NCBI GenBank assembly: GCA_001953115.1
Contig: LSSL01006739.1
Coordinates: 1-16,282, forward strand
DNA: 16,282 nucleotides
Source: Smittium mucronatum
Lineage: Eukaryota; Kickxellomycota; Harpellomycetes; Harpellales; Legeriomycetaceae
Direction: 5' to 3'
The position numbers and the translations under genes are program-made. This document shows, piece by piece, positions 1 to 10,723 of this stretch. The notes under the pieces are model-generated. The model saw nothing but the letters and a program-made list of their open reading frames with translations. It made no database searches and was not told where the DNA came from. Positions within the stretch are counted from its first letter, which is position 1. The number at the start of each line of letters is the position of its first letter.

Positions 1-310
1 ATTAAAGGCGATAAAAAAAATCGTTCTTTGATTTTAGATAAAATATCAGAATATGTTAAAGGGGTTTTTTAGAATTAAAAATTAAAAGTTTGTTTGCGGA
101 CCCCCCACCACAAATTTCAAAGGCTTTGTGATTATCCCAAATGGGTTTTAACAGAGTTATATGTTGTTTCCATGTTTCTAAACACATAAAATACCATATA
201 GAAAAGAAAAAGGGTGTGATTAAGGATTTCAAATATGGTGAAATCTGAAAAATTCAATTAATAGTGGGCCAAGAAATATTCGAAAAAGAAATAAAACTTT
301 TCTTGCTTAA

Positions 311-1198
311 TTAGAGAAATTTCAGCTTTATTGCGGATATAATTCGAAAAATATAATTAAAATAATTTCGAAAAAAATCGAAACAGGTTTTTATGGGCAT
401 AAATTTTTAGTCTTTTGACAAATAATTTCTAAAAAAGATTTAGCAGGAAAGTTAAAAAAAGTTCACAAGATATAGAACCTCGTACATTATGGATTTTTTA
501 TATTTTTAACTAAGAATAATCGATTATTCCGACAAATCATATGCACCAAATTTCGGGAAAATGATTTGTAATAAAATAGTGGGCATAAGAGAAAACTATT
601 TTCACTAAAAAATTATTAAAGATAATCCCGAATGCTGTGTATTTTGCGCTTCTGAAATAAATCTAATACCTACAGATCTAGTATCTATTTCAAGAAAATT
701 CAGCCAAATGGGTTTTGAAAATTTTGACTCTTCGATTAATTTTTACGAAATTAATGCTTTCATATTGCAAAAAAAAAAGCATTCAGAACTGGGCAGGAAT
801 TTAATGCTCTTGTAAGGAATTTTCAAAAACAAAAAAGTACCCATATGTTTATCACTTAATATTATCTTTAAGATATGGTTTTTTTAAAAAAAAAATTCTA
901 TAAACCAATATTATTATTTTTTAATAGAACTCCCCGTACTTACCAAAGCCTTTTTTATGTAACATATAATTTCGGTGAAAAAATTAAGCTCTTTTATAAT
1001 TTAAAGAATGAAAGGGAAAAAATTGGTATACTTAAATAATCTATGCCTTAAACTCGCTTTATAAATCACACTTAGATTTATTTTTTGATAGATGGGAAAC
1101 CGATACGCCTCATTTATTCTCAAACCTTGAAGTGTTGAAATAAAAATTGGAATCCGTTACCCGGATTGATTATTTTTATATTCAAGTTCATCGAGCCT
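311..1198 (+). pseudogene. possible decayed coding region, unidentified
   Basis: Several adjoining plus-strand open runs look more protein-like than the surrounding AT-rich DNA but are broken. One frame runs from 311 with stops near 416, 473 and 569. A second, 609-815 (about 68 codons, no usable start), contains a Cys-Cys-x-x-Cys stretch near its beginning. At the A10 run near 769-778 the reading appears to switch back to the first frame, which then continues with two stops to about 1037. A third frame, 1042-1198, includes Asp-Arg-Trp-Glu and one internal stop. A decayed gene with frameshifts would look like this, but chance open runs in an AT-rich region are also expected. I recognise no family. 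Confidence 0.2.
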
Positions 1199-4100
1199 AA
1201 AAGCCCCTTAGTTTAAATAAAAAAACATTTTTTTTAAATAATCAAACGTGAAAAAAAATTTTTTTCCTCATACTCAATCAGTCTATATACATCATTCACA
1301 TATATTTGTATAATGGTTTTTTTATATAAATTATAAATAATTACATATTAAACAATTTAATATAATTCAAACTATCGTGGAAGATAAAAGATTTAAAATA
1401 TGAATATTTATTAAAGAGAGAAGAAAGTTTTGTTTTTATGCCTTTTTGAAATAAACTCATTATTCTAATTGGGATTTACACCAGAAAAAATTTCACAACT
1501 TTTTAATACATGAGAATATATTGAAATTTTTCATTTAGTTAAATATATTTTTCATTGAGAAATCAATCGGTCAATCGAAAAATCAAATCCAAAAGTGAAT
1601 TTGTCAGTTATTTCTAAAATAGCTAGTTTATTAAGCAGGGAACTCCAATTTTTCAGATTAGTGAAACATAAGTCAGGTTATTACAGAAACTTATCAGATT
1701 TTTCAAATTAATACCAGATTTTTATTTTAAAACCCACATTTATACATTAAGGTCTTCGGTTCAAATAAAAAAATGCAAATAATTATACGGATGTAGTTTA
1801 GCAGAAGATTTATATTGATAAATAATTTTTTTTTTAAAAGAAACATAATTTGATTATTTTTTTTCAAAAAAGCTGGAAATTAACAAGAAATTGCTAGAAG
1901 GTTTTCCATTTTATTATTTATACATTATAAAGAATTAAATATAATTCTTTGATTTAATTTAATTTTTTTCATATCAAATCTACAGTATTTTTTTAAAAAA
2001 TATCTCATTCCAAATTTAAATAAGCAGATAATATTTTATTGCGTATAGCTCACTTTTTTAACAATATAAAGCCACAGTTTTTTAAAAAAATATAGTATTT
2101 TAAATAATTTCGAACAAATTATTTAAAGAATCAAAATTCCAAAAAATCATTTCTTTATCCTAAATTATTCTTTCACCAAAAATAAACATTACTTATATAA
2201 GATATAATTAAATTTTTTCGGGAAATAAAATTAATAAAAAATAGGTAATATAAAGATATATCTTTAAAATAAGAAAAATTTTAAAAAAAAAAATTTAAAA
2301 AAAGAGCTCAAATTAATCGTAATTATTATCTAAATCTCTATAAAAGATCATTATGATATATCATGATAAATTCATACATACTTGAATAGAAAAATTTGGG
2401 TTTTCATTTTTAATTTTTTTCAAAAAAAAATAAAGCGAAATAATTTTGAATTTTGAATAGAAATTTGAAAAAATCTAACTATAAAGATAGGTATTTAGAT
2501 TTCTTATGCTTAAAGAGGACCTTAATAAAATATTTTCTAAATTTATTCTTCTGCAACAAGCTTGAAAAAAGCAATAAATTAATTTTGAGGTTTAAAAAAA
2601 GGATGTATTTTTTGCATAATAGGCAAAATAAAAAATAAAAAACATTAAATAAAGATTTAATTTAGCTTGGATCTTTTAAATAATTTTATTCATAAATAAT
2701 ATATATTGGAATAATTTAAATATGTCTCAAAGATTTAACAACTTTTTAATTTTTTTATTTGAAGAACGGTATTTATAGAAATTTCCAATTTTTTTAAAAA
2801 AAAAACGCCGTTAAAAAATATCAACTGATAATATAATAAATATTTAAACAATTTGGAAATTAAACATTACTAATTGTGCTAAATATAAAATTTAAGTCCA
2901 GTTAAAATTGTTTAGTGTTAATTTAGAAGATCTAAAAAAAGTGCATAAATTTTGGATATTTTAAGATTGTATAAAAAAATTTATTACCTAAAAAATTATA
3001 ATATATATTTCTAATAAATTTATATACAGAGTAGTGATATATATTTTTTTATATTTGAACGAAAATATTTTAAACATTTTAATTAAATATAATAAAATGT
3101 GCAATTAAAATATGGATAATATAAAAAAATGTATATCCTGCTTAGAAAATATTCGATAATTGCAGCATAACATTAAAAAAACCTTAATTTAAGTCGGGTT
3201 TTAACTCTAAAAAATACCAAAAGTAATCTTTTTATCAAAGGTATGCTTTAATAAACTTTAAGAGTATTTGAAATCTGGTTTGAATAATGAAAAAAAAATC
3301 GTTTATTGAAATTTTATTGGTATTTAATGTTTATTTCACGAATAAATATCTTTTTATATTTTATCATTTTAATTTCGTTTTTTTTTTCTTCAAAAAAAAT
3401 CAAAAATCAAAAAAAAAAAACTGAATATTTAAAATGCTTTCTTATTTTTTCGCAAAAAATTTAAATACTGTTTGTGAATGTTTTTTTAAATATTAGTTGG
3501 GAGTTGCTGAAGAAAAAATTATGGATTTAAAAAATGAAGGATAAATTAATGTAGAAGTTTTTTTTATTTCAGGATAATATATGGTAAAGAATCTAGATAT
3601 TTCATGAAAATTTTTTAGTCTATGTTTAATCGCGTCACTTGTAGTTTCTTTAAGATTTAAATCGATTTACAACCATTATTAGATCGACAAATGCTTATAA
3701 TTAACCTTTGATAACAATTTAAGCTTCTTGTGCAGTCAGATAGATAAGCAAATATAGCATAAATACAGGATTTGAAATATTCATAATTATTTTTAATACA
3801 AAGGATTTTCAATTAATATAAATATAAATGAGAAAGGCAATAACGCAAAAAATCCGCAAAATAACTAATATAAAATTCAATAATTGAAAACGATATGATA
3901 TCCTTGAGAATGTTTCAAAAAACAAATTTTCCTTAAGATAACATACCCGTTTCCATAAATAATAAAGCAAATCAATTGTTAATATAATATTTTCAATAAA
4001 GTCTTATAAAAATTAGACGAGATCATAAATTACCATGTCCAAATATTAGATTTTCATATTCAAAACTAATTTTTATAAATTGAATCATTAATAAGTTACA

Positions 4101-4208
4101 AGAATTCCATAAGGTTGCAATTTAGGAATGTCTGATAAACATAAAAGTCTTATCGTTAAGATTTTATTGCGGATAAGAATATTTCCAATCTAAGTTTTAT
4201 AGTATTAA

Positions 4209-4361
4209 AGAATATATTTAGATATAACACAGGATGGTGTTTTGGGGGCAATAACACTAAATTTGAAAGAATATTCGGATAAGAAGCAGGCGAATAAATA
4301 TATATTAAAAGGGGGTTATGCTTGTTTTTTCAGAGAATTAATCTTAAAATGAGAATATAAT
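4209..4361 (+). pseudogene. short ATG-less open frame, possible gene fragment
   Basis: A plus-strand frame of about 48 codons, without an ATG, lies where base composition first becomes less AT-rich (it contains a GGGGGC and a GGGGG run). Its translation has a balanced residue mix, including Gly-Val-Leu-Gly-Ala and Lys-Gly-Gly-Tyr-Ala-Cys. It ends at a TGA just after a Leu-Ile-Leu-Lys tail. No neighbouring splice-compatible exon was found, and it is about 490 bases upstream of the PIG-T start. It may be a remnant exon or chance. Family unknown. Confidence 0.15.
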
Positions 4362-4851
4362 TATATCTTGAAATCGCTGTAGCTTAAATCGCAACTAATA
4401 TTAATCTTAAGTATAGTAGTTAACTGTCATCATTATGTATTGCACCAATGTAAATAATATATCCTAAACAGTTCACACATTTAGTGGACACCTTCCACAG
4501 GTTCACTAAATTTATTGGTTTTAAATGTATTTAATTTTTATTCATTCCACTAATTAATAAAATACATTTTTGATAGCTATTCCATTAATGGCGAATTCGA
4601 AATACCTAGTGTTATTATCCAATAAAACCCATAATAAAATATCTTGAATAAGAAGAGGAGTTTTAATAGGCTCAAACATCTTATCCTTCGAATCATTTGT
4701 TAAATGGTAGCAAATGGGATAGTGGATATACACAAAGTGGGTTTATGCATTAAAATACGAATACAAGTATGGCAGGAAAGACGATGGATTGGAACTAGCT
4801 GAAAATATCTGAATACCTCTTGAAAGAAAGGGAAATCATTCTGGACGGAGA

Positions 4852-7799
4852 ATGTCGAATCGTCTAATTCTATTCTCTGCATTAGCCTTCTATTTGATTG
4901 CTGGGTTAATAGTATCAGCCAAGGCATCAATTATTTCCAATGAGCAGTATTTTGAAAATCTAATAATAAAACCTATTGATGATTCCACGACAATAAGAGA
5001 TGGCGGTCCCAACTTTAAGAATGTTTTAGTTCACTTCGAATACCTAACAAATACGACTAAATCTCCTGAAGACTCAGGTACTCATAATATATAAATTTAT
5101 AAATTGTTTTTCTTTATCTACTATTTTTATCAGATGCTTATTTAATTTGATTTGAGGTCATTTTTTACATTTAAATTGTCCCTATCAATAATTATTGTGA
5201 CACTATTAGGCTGATTTTTAAATATATTTTTATTCTGATTAAAACTTTGACGTTTAAAACTTTTTAAAGGGCATCATTACAGATTGTTTCCCAGGCAAAT
5301 AGGCGAAATGGTTCAAAAATACAAAGTAAAGTCATTTACATTAACTTTTTCACAAGGAAAATGGAGAGTTGAAGAATATGGCTACCCTCCTACCAACAAT
5401 GCTGGAACTGGAGCTGAAATCATGGGATCTTTTCATGGGACTGAAACGTAATGCTTCTTCTAATTTACATTCCTTTTTATAACCCTTTGAAACTCTTTAA
5501 TTTAATTTATTGTCAGCAAATTTTCATTCTCCTTCATTAATTAACTGATTCTTGTATGATTTCTGGAATTTTCCACAGAGAAAAATTTTTTTTATGGAAG
5601 GGACTAATAAATACTCTTTCTGGAATCTTTTGCGGTTCATTAAATCAAGCCGATCAACGGATCGTTGTTGAGCCATATCTTAGCTTTAGCCCAAATCGCA
5701 CTGAGGATAGTTTTGTCCCTATCAATTCATATGGTGAGGGTGCTTTAATTAATGGAAATCTTAGGAATGGTCAAATTTACGGATATTTGCCTAGAGAGAA
5801 TGTTTGTACCGAGAATCTAACTCCATTCATTAAGCAACTCCCATGTCAAAACAAGGTTATTTTTCAATAATTTTATTTTTTATTGCGGTATGATTAATGT
5901 TAATATTTTAAAAAAAAAATTATTATTATTTTAGGCTGGAATTTCACAGCTTCTTAATCCCCACAAACTGTTTGATTCAAGCTACTATTCAATGTCAATG
6001 TCCTTTCAAGAGATTTGCAAGGTAGATTTTCATTAAACTAATCAATAACCCCAAATAACTCATTAATACTAATATTTTTTGATTATTTTATATTCTTATT
6101 TTTTATATCAATATTATTATGCTAGGATTCGGAATGCAAATACAAAGTTTGGGAATACAAGCAGACTATCACAGCTGTTTTCAAGCGTCGAGATTTTAAA
6201 GGAGGTATTAATTATTAAATCTGTACATATACATTTGAAAATCAAAATTTATAAACTAAAAGAGTCTAGAGATTTTTTCTTATAAAGCCTTCAAGTTTTT
6301 CTAGTCTATTTTTACTATTTTTCATTGGATCTATATGCCTTTTGCCCGATAATCTTAACTTTTGATTTCTATATAGTAATCGATACCAAAAGTTTGTTCG
6401 CAAGAGATCTCACAGCTCCATGTTCTTCTGCAAGCAAGAGTTCTATCTATATAATGGCAGACTCTTCAATCTACAATTTAAAATTTGAACAAGTGGGAGT
6501 TGAAAAGGTGTCCAACAATGGACCAATTGATGTTTTTAGATATGATCTGCTTAAGAATATGGGTAATACAATTTTGATATCAATTCCAGTTTTTTTAAAT
6601 ACTTTTGTGGCATTTAGTGTTATTGTCGAAGAATCAAGTCAATTAATACATTTTTTTTAAACAGATAAACAGATATCTGTAAAACTGGAGAAAAAACAAG
6701 GTACCTCTTTTTATTTCAAATTTTTTCCCCCACATCTTTAATCTATAATCGATGTTTTCATATACAGCTAACATCCTTCTTAATTCTGGTAAATAGGTAC
6801 AAAATTGGAGAAATCACAGGATTATTCTTTGGACATTCATAGATATACTATGGGAAAACCGGGAATTGGTGGTGGAGTCCAAATTATAATAGAAAATAAG
6901 TCAAAACTGCCTAGACAGGTGACCATATTCGAATCAGTTCCATGGTTTTTGCAGATCTATTACCATACATTGACGATTAAAGTGGCGGACGATTATAATA
7001 AATTGCTCCCTAAAAGTAATTATATTACATTATGGTTTTCATAGGATTTTTGATGATTTTTTAAGATTGGATCACGAACTGATAAGAGATTCCTTATCAA
7101 AGATTTTTTTTCCGAAAGATCAAGGAATAATGTTGATACTTTATTAATGAATAGGAGTAGGGGAATTGAATATAACTCCTTCGATATCCAGGAAGAGACA
7201 ATCATTGATGGAAATTAGGATGGAGTTGCCAATGCTATCAACTACAACAATCTATTACGAGTTTGATAGAGTATTTTTAAAATTGGCCGAACATCCTCCA
7301 GATGCCAATAGAGGATTTAATATTGGGCCCACAGCTCTTGAGTTTGCTGAGAACGTAAGCAAAATCGATCAACAAAGCAAACATAAATTTGTTCCTTTGT
7401 CATGTTTTATCAATACGATCTTTTACGGAGATAACGGGTACGTTTTTTCTGACTTTTACAACTTTTACCAAAATTTCTGAATTTCGATCTCTAATGAATG
7501 TTCTATGAATAATTGCTCGGACGTGAAAAAAATAGTCCACTTCAGCTATTTTAGTGGTGGCTCTTTTACAATCTTTTTATAATCGAGAGTTGATATTTCC
7601 AATAACCAATATTTTAATTCACAATAGCGAAAAAAACTGCGATGTTCGAATCTACTCTGAAATATTCTTGGCATCACTTCCGACACCCGATTTTTCCATG
7701 CCATATAATGTGATTACATTCACGTGTACTGCTTTGGCACTTTACTTTGGAAGAATATTCACTCTGGTCTCGAAGAAGTTCGTATACAACAAGGATTAG
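4852..7799 (+). CDS. GPI transamidase component PIG-T / Gpi16 (10 exons)
   Basis: PIG-T/Gpi16 is the ER-membrane subunit of the GPI transamidase that holds and stabilises the catalytic PIG-K/Gpi8 subunit while GPI anchors are attached to secreted proteins. Exons: 4852-5077, 5270-5447, 5579-5855, 5935-6021, 6126-6204, 6377-6562, 6665-6700, 6797-7015, 7155-7437, 7628-7799; every intron is GT-AG and all phases fit, giving 580 residues, close to the usual family length. Residues 1-25 look like a signal peptide. Family landmarks follow: an HYRLFP stretch just after exon 1, VCTENLTP with Cys 211 and Cys 224 (in the family, a cysteine here is disulfide-linked to the catalytic subunit), SVPWFLQIYYHTLTI near 403-417, EHPPDANRGF, and LPTPDFSMPYNV at 541-552 leading into a single C-terminal membrane helix (about 552-571). 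The tail after the helix is short. Least certain are exon 9's start (7155 or 7161) and the 36-nt exon 7. Confidence 0.95.
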
Positions 7800-7996
7800 C
7801 ATCCCTTTAGCCGTTATACTCATCTTTGAGCCGATTTTTGATGCAAATAAGAAATTTATTGAAAAAAAGAGTTTTTCGGAATATATCCAAGATCTCTCAA
7901 AATAATTTTACAGAATTAGCCTTGAATATGAGTATATTTTCAATCATAAAGTATTTTGTAGATTGCAAGGAAATATTATCTTTTACTCATAGCATT

Positions 7997-8002
7997 AATA
8001 AA
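7997..8002 (+). terminator. candidate polyadenylation signal for PIG-T
   Basis: An AATAAA hexamer lies 198 bases after the PIG-T stop codon in an AT-rich stretch that shows no other convincing coding content (7800-8059). It is a plausible 3'-end signal. The hexamer also occurs by chance in sequence this AT-rich, so support is only positional. Confidence 0.3.
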
Positions 8003-8059
8003 ATAACTTTTCTATATACGTTGAATGGGATTTAGATTATATTTTTTTTCTTCTTTCAA

Positions 8060-8749
8060 TTAATCGAATAGATCAAAATCTAATATTTTTTCGATTGGAG
8101 AGGAAGCCCTTTTAGTATTGTAGAAAAGTCGAAATATAGAGAGGTCTCTTGGGTGGATAAATTCAGCTAATAGTAATGGATTTAGATAGACTGGGATATT
8201 ACAATCATGGGTTAAAATTCGATATTGAGGTGGGTTGGGTTTTATAGGGATCAAAACTTGTGAACTTTCAGTTTAGATGCCAATCACATCGATTAAGAGT
8301 TGATTTTTATTGGTTTTATGAAGATAACCACTTAGTGGAAAAGAAGAAAAGGAGGTACGAATGAGAGGATAGGATTCTTGTAGTGGATAAATAAAAGCAA
8401 GTACGAATGAGAGGATAGAATTCTTGTAGTGGATAAAGAAAAGGGAAAATTAGATATCTGCGTTTTATATCCATCAATTCGACTGCAGTCTCGAAAGCTG
8501 TGGCCAAAAAAAAAAAAACCTGCAATGTAGTTTTTTCAGCCAATGAATTGTAGTTCTTTTGTTTTGATGAGCTCCAATGATATTCCGGTGTTTTTGGTTT
8601 TCATAATGTTGGGTTTTGATTATAAGAAAATTGTCAAAGTCTAGGCCAAAAAAGCTAACCAGAAATGGGGGGGATTTTAGGTGTTTGTGCTTGGGTTTCC
8701 TATCAGCTATAGTCGTATAGTCCCCATCTCTCTTCTTTTTGCTATTCAT
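8060..8749 (-). CDS. possible two-exon gene of unknown function
   Basis: Two minus-strand open frames can be spliced into one. Exon 1 is 8520-8749 (ATG at 8749, basic N-terminus with KKKR and KPKHKH). Exon 2 is 8060-8264, ending in an acidic DFDLFD tail. The donor is CAG|GTTTTT and the acceptor GAAAG; phase 2 matches on both sides, and the product would be 144 residues. The 255-nt intron would hold the A/T homopolymer and the 46-bp tandem duplication. The placement is sensible: convergent with PIG-T and divergent from the Dsc4-like gene, with a 165-bp shared 5' region. Exon 2 has a balanced composition (IPIKPNPPQYR, HDCNIPVYLNPLL). Against it: no family recognised, an acceptor lacking a pyrimidine before AG, and open frames of this length are not impossible by chance. 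It could also be two shadows. Confidence 0.3.
8355..8446. repeat. 46-bp direct tandem duplication (2 copies)
   Basis: Two adjacent copies start at 8355 and 8401, each beginning GTACGAATGAGAGGATAG and containing ATTCTTGTAGTGGATAAA. They differ at only a few positions (for example GGATTC versus GAATTC), so the duplication looks recent. A partial related stretch (TAGTGGAAAAGAAGAAAAGG) precedes the first copy. The unit is not a multiple of three, which suits an intron or intergenic location rather than coding sequence. Confidence 0.85.
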
Positions 8750-8914
8750 TTATCCTACATTAAACGACCTCGATTTTACACCGATAAATCAATCAGATCT
8801 CTACATTCAGTTCAATAACCTTAACTACCTTTATAATTTCCTTCGAATATACCCAACTATAAACAAATACCGTACCTTCTATCCCCGAGATTTGCTTTCC
8901 TTCTATTCCATAGA

Positions 8915-10191
8915 ATGGAGAATTCCGAATACAAAGAGCGCTTAAAAAATCAATTCAATAAGGAATTCTATGAAAATATGGATTCATTTATCAGAGTATG
9001 CTACGTGCTAGTGTACTTTTACGACATGAATCTACTGGTTTTATTAGCGAAATTGTATAGTCAAACTGTAATTGTTTTTTTTAAAAAACATTTAAAGTGT
9101 ATTACTCACTAATGCTTACTAATCACCTTTTCATACGTGTGTCCATTCTTGTTGTTATTATTTATTTAGGTGTTTCGGATTATGGCCAGTAATTGCAGTG
9201 GAACAAGCCTGGTTTTCATTCTTTTGGTTTTTTTAATTCTGTCAGTTTTGCACCATTCCTTTACTATCCCCACTCTTGGGATTTATCTAGACTTCATTGG
9301 AGATGGTATTAAAAAAATATAAAAAATTACATTTTTCTTTCCTTCATTTGTGCTTGTTTTATTTTTTTTCCTCACTAAAAGAATTGCTCTTAGCAATGTT
9401 ATATCCTTATTCTTATATATAGATTAATTTACAACTTTTTAAATAATCCTTTGATTTATTCAATAGGAAGTATGGAGCTTTATAAAGTGCTTTTCCTTGA
9501 TTTCGCTGCCTGGCTTGTACAGTTATTTTACGTTTTATCAATGCCCAAAATCACTGATCCTGATCTTGCCTCTATTATTTCCATGATTCAGCAACATATC
9601 AGCGTTCCTCCTTCGACTACTCAACCAACTGCAATTCCTCAATTGCCTCGATCTTTATCTCTTCCAGTCACGCGTGGAAGTACCACAATATCTCAAACAA
9701 ACCAGCCTGATACTGCGGGTAACGACCTTGTCTCCGAACCTCAGCCCGGATTAGCTAATCGGTTGTTTTCTCGGTTCAACTTTCCCTTTTCTAGATCGAA
9801 TACTACTATTTCATCTCCCGCAGAACCACGCTCTAACAATACAAGTTCCTACCCCAGAATAAATGAAAATAGAGTTGATTCTTCTTCTTCTTCTTTATCT
9901 TCGTTAAATCTCAGAAATACCCGATCTAGCCGAAACACCAACCGCAATACCAACTCTCGGAGATCAAATGAATACTCAAGGTATTCAGTTGAATCTGACC
10001 ATTCGTTTCCCTTAAGTACATTCAACCAAATTTCCCCTCCTCAAGAACCAACCCATTCTCAAAACCGTCCTGCCAACGCTGACCCCGTCCCCATTACTGT
10101 TGAAAATTACGCCCCAACTACCACTACTGCCAATGCCGACTCTTCTGTTGTAAACGAAATAAGCTGGTCGCAAATACTCGGCCGGTTCTAA
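8915..10191 (+). CDS. Dsc4-like DUF1746 membrane protein (3 exons)
   Basis: The Dsc complex is a fungal Golgi/endosomal RING ubiquitin ligase involved in membrane-protein turnover and, in fission yeast, cleavage of the SREBP transcription factor; Dsc4 is a polytopic subunit with a DUF1746 domain. Exons 8915-9067, 9170-9305 and 9467-10191 join in frame (phases 0 and 1) to give 337 residues. Three hydrophobic segments are visible at about 26-47, 64-80 and 101-122. Between the second and third lies GIYLDFIGDG (88-97), matching the DFIG-type loop I recall for DUF1746, followed by LFLDFAAWLVQLF. Residues about 140-337 are Ser/Thr/Asn/Pro-rich and probably disordered and cytosolic, with a run of six serines. 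The ATG at 8915 is the first in frame and fits a short charged N-terminus. The family call rests on topology and the loop motif recalled from memory, and the long tail is not informative. Confidence 0.65.
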
Positions 10192-10723
10192 TATAAACAA
10201 TACCAAGACTCTATTCTTATTTCAGCTGAACCCTGCTTGGCTGAAAATACCTCCTCTCTCTCCCTCTTTTTTTTTAAAAAAATCGAATCCTTTTATTTCT
10301 GGACAAGGCAGCCTCCCTCACCCTGGCCCCTGATCTATCCTGAGCTCCCCACCCAGACCTCCCATGTTTAATTCCTGTAAATTTCGTTTTAGTGTTGTGT
10401 CCCTCTTATATACAAGTATTTCCACTCTGCTCCATAAAAATATTCATCTCCAACTAAAGGATATTATTTTCTTGTAAGTTCGATCGGCTTTCCCTATCAA
10501 CTCCATTTGGACTGCTTTTAATTTCTTTTTTTTTTTTCTTTTTTTTTTTTTGTAGAAAAATTTCCAATTCATTACTTTAAAGTGTTGATCTGTTTTTATA
10601 TATATATTTTTTAATTTGATAATTTCAAATAGACATATATCCCAAAAATCCAGACAAAGAACAAATATATATTATAAGTAAAAACAAAAACAAAATAACC
10701 AATTATTTGAAACGATCCAACAA
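10192..10723. other. convergent 3' intergenic region
   Basis: This 532-bp stretch separates the ends of two converging genes. It starts with a C/T-rich segment (CTCTCTCCCTC near 10256-10267 and CCCTCACCCTGG near 10315), followed by T-rich tracts at about 10528-10551 and AT-rich sequence. No open frame of note was seen on either strand. It probably holds both 3' untranslated regions; no certain polyadenylation signal was picked. Confidence 0.6.

Larger units (their letters stand above)
1..4851. other. AT-rich block without a convincing gene
   Basis: This 4.85 kb stretch is dominated by A and T homopolymer runs and by stop codons in all frames. The longest ATG-less open runs (about 60-70 codons) are near what chance gives at this base composition. 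I found no splice-linked chain of frames, no tRNA-like cloverleaf, no long terminal repeats and no extended tandem array. About 1250-4200 is the poorest part and I see nothing in it beyond A/T tracts. Composition becomes more balanced after about 4230, ahead of the PIG-T gene. It could be ordinary AT-rich intergenic DNA, decayed repeats or a centromere-like or heterochromatic block; the sequence alone does not decide. Confidence 0.6.

Noticed and set aside
2453..2638. Plus-strand 61-residue frame in the AT-rich block
   Set aside because: The Lys/Asn/Phe/Leu-rich composition is what AT-rich DNA gives by chance; no neighbours or splice links.
4480..4510. Inverted repeat TTTAGTG...CACTAAA
   Set aside because: A 7-bp stem with a 17-nt loop is expected by chance, and no flanking mobile element or terminator context is present.
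4700..4930. Minus-strand 76-residue frame with a start codon
   Set aside because: It overlaps the signal-peptide region of PIG-T exon 1 antisense, has no splice partner and no recognisable motif.
7826..8035. Plus-strand frame after the PIG-T stop
   Set aside because: No ATG at its start, AT-biased residues, and no donor in the last PIG-T exon giving an intron of normal size; treated as 3' untranslated sequence.
8316..8543. Minus-strand frame through the tandem duplication
   Set aside because: The repeat unit is not a multiple of three and several frames stay open through it, so the open frame carries little weight; the region is better read as intron or spacer.
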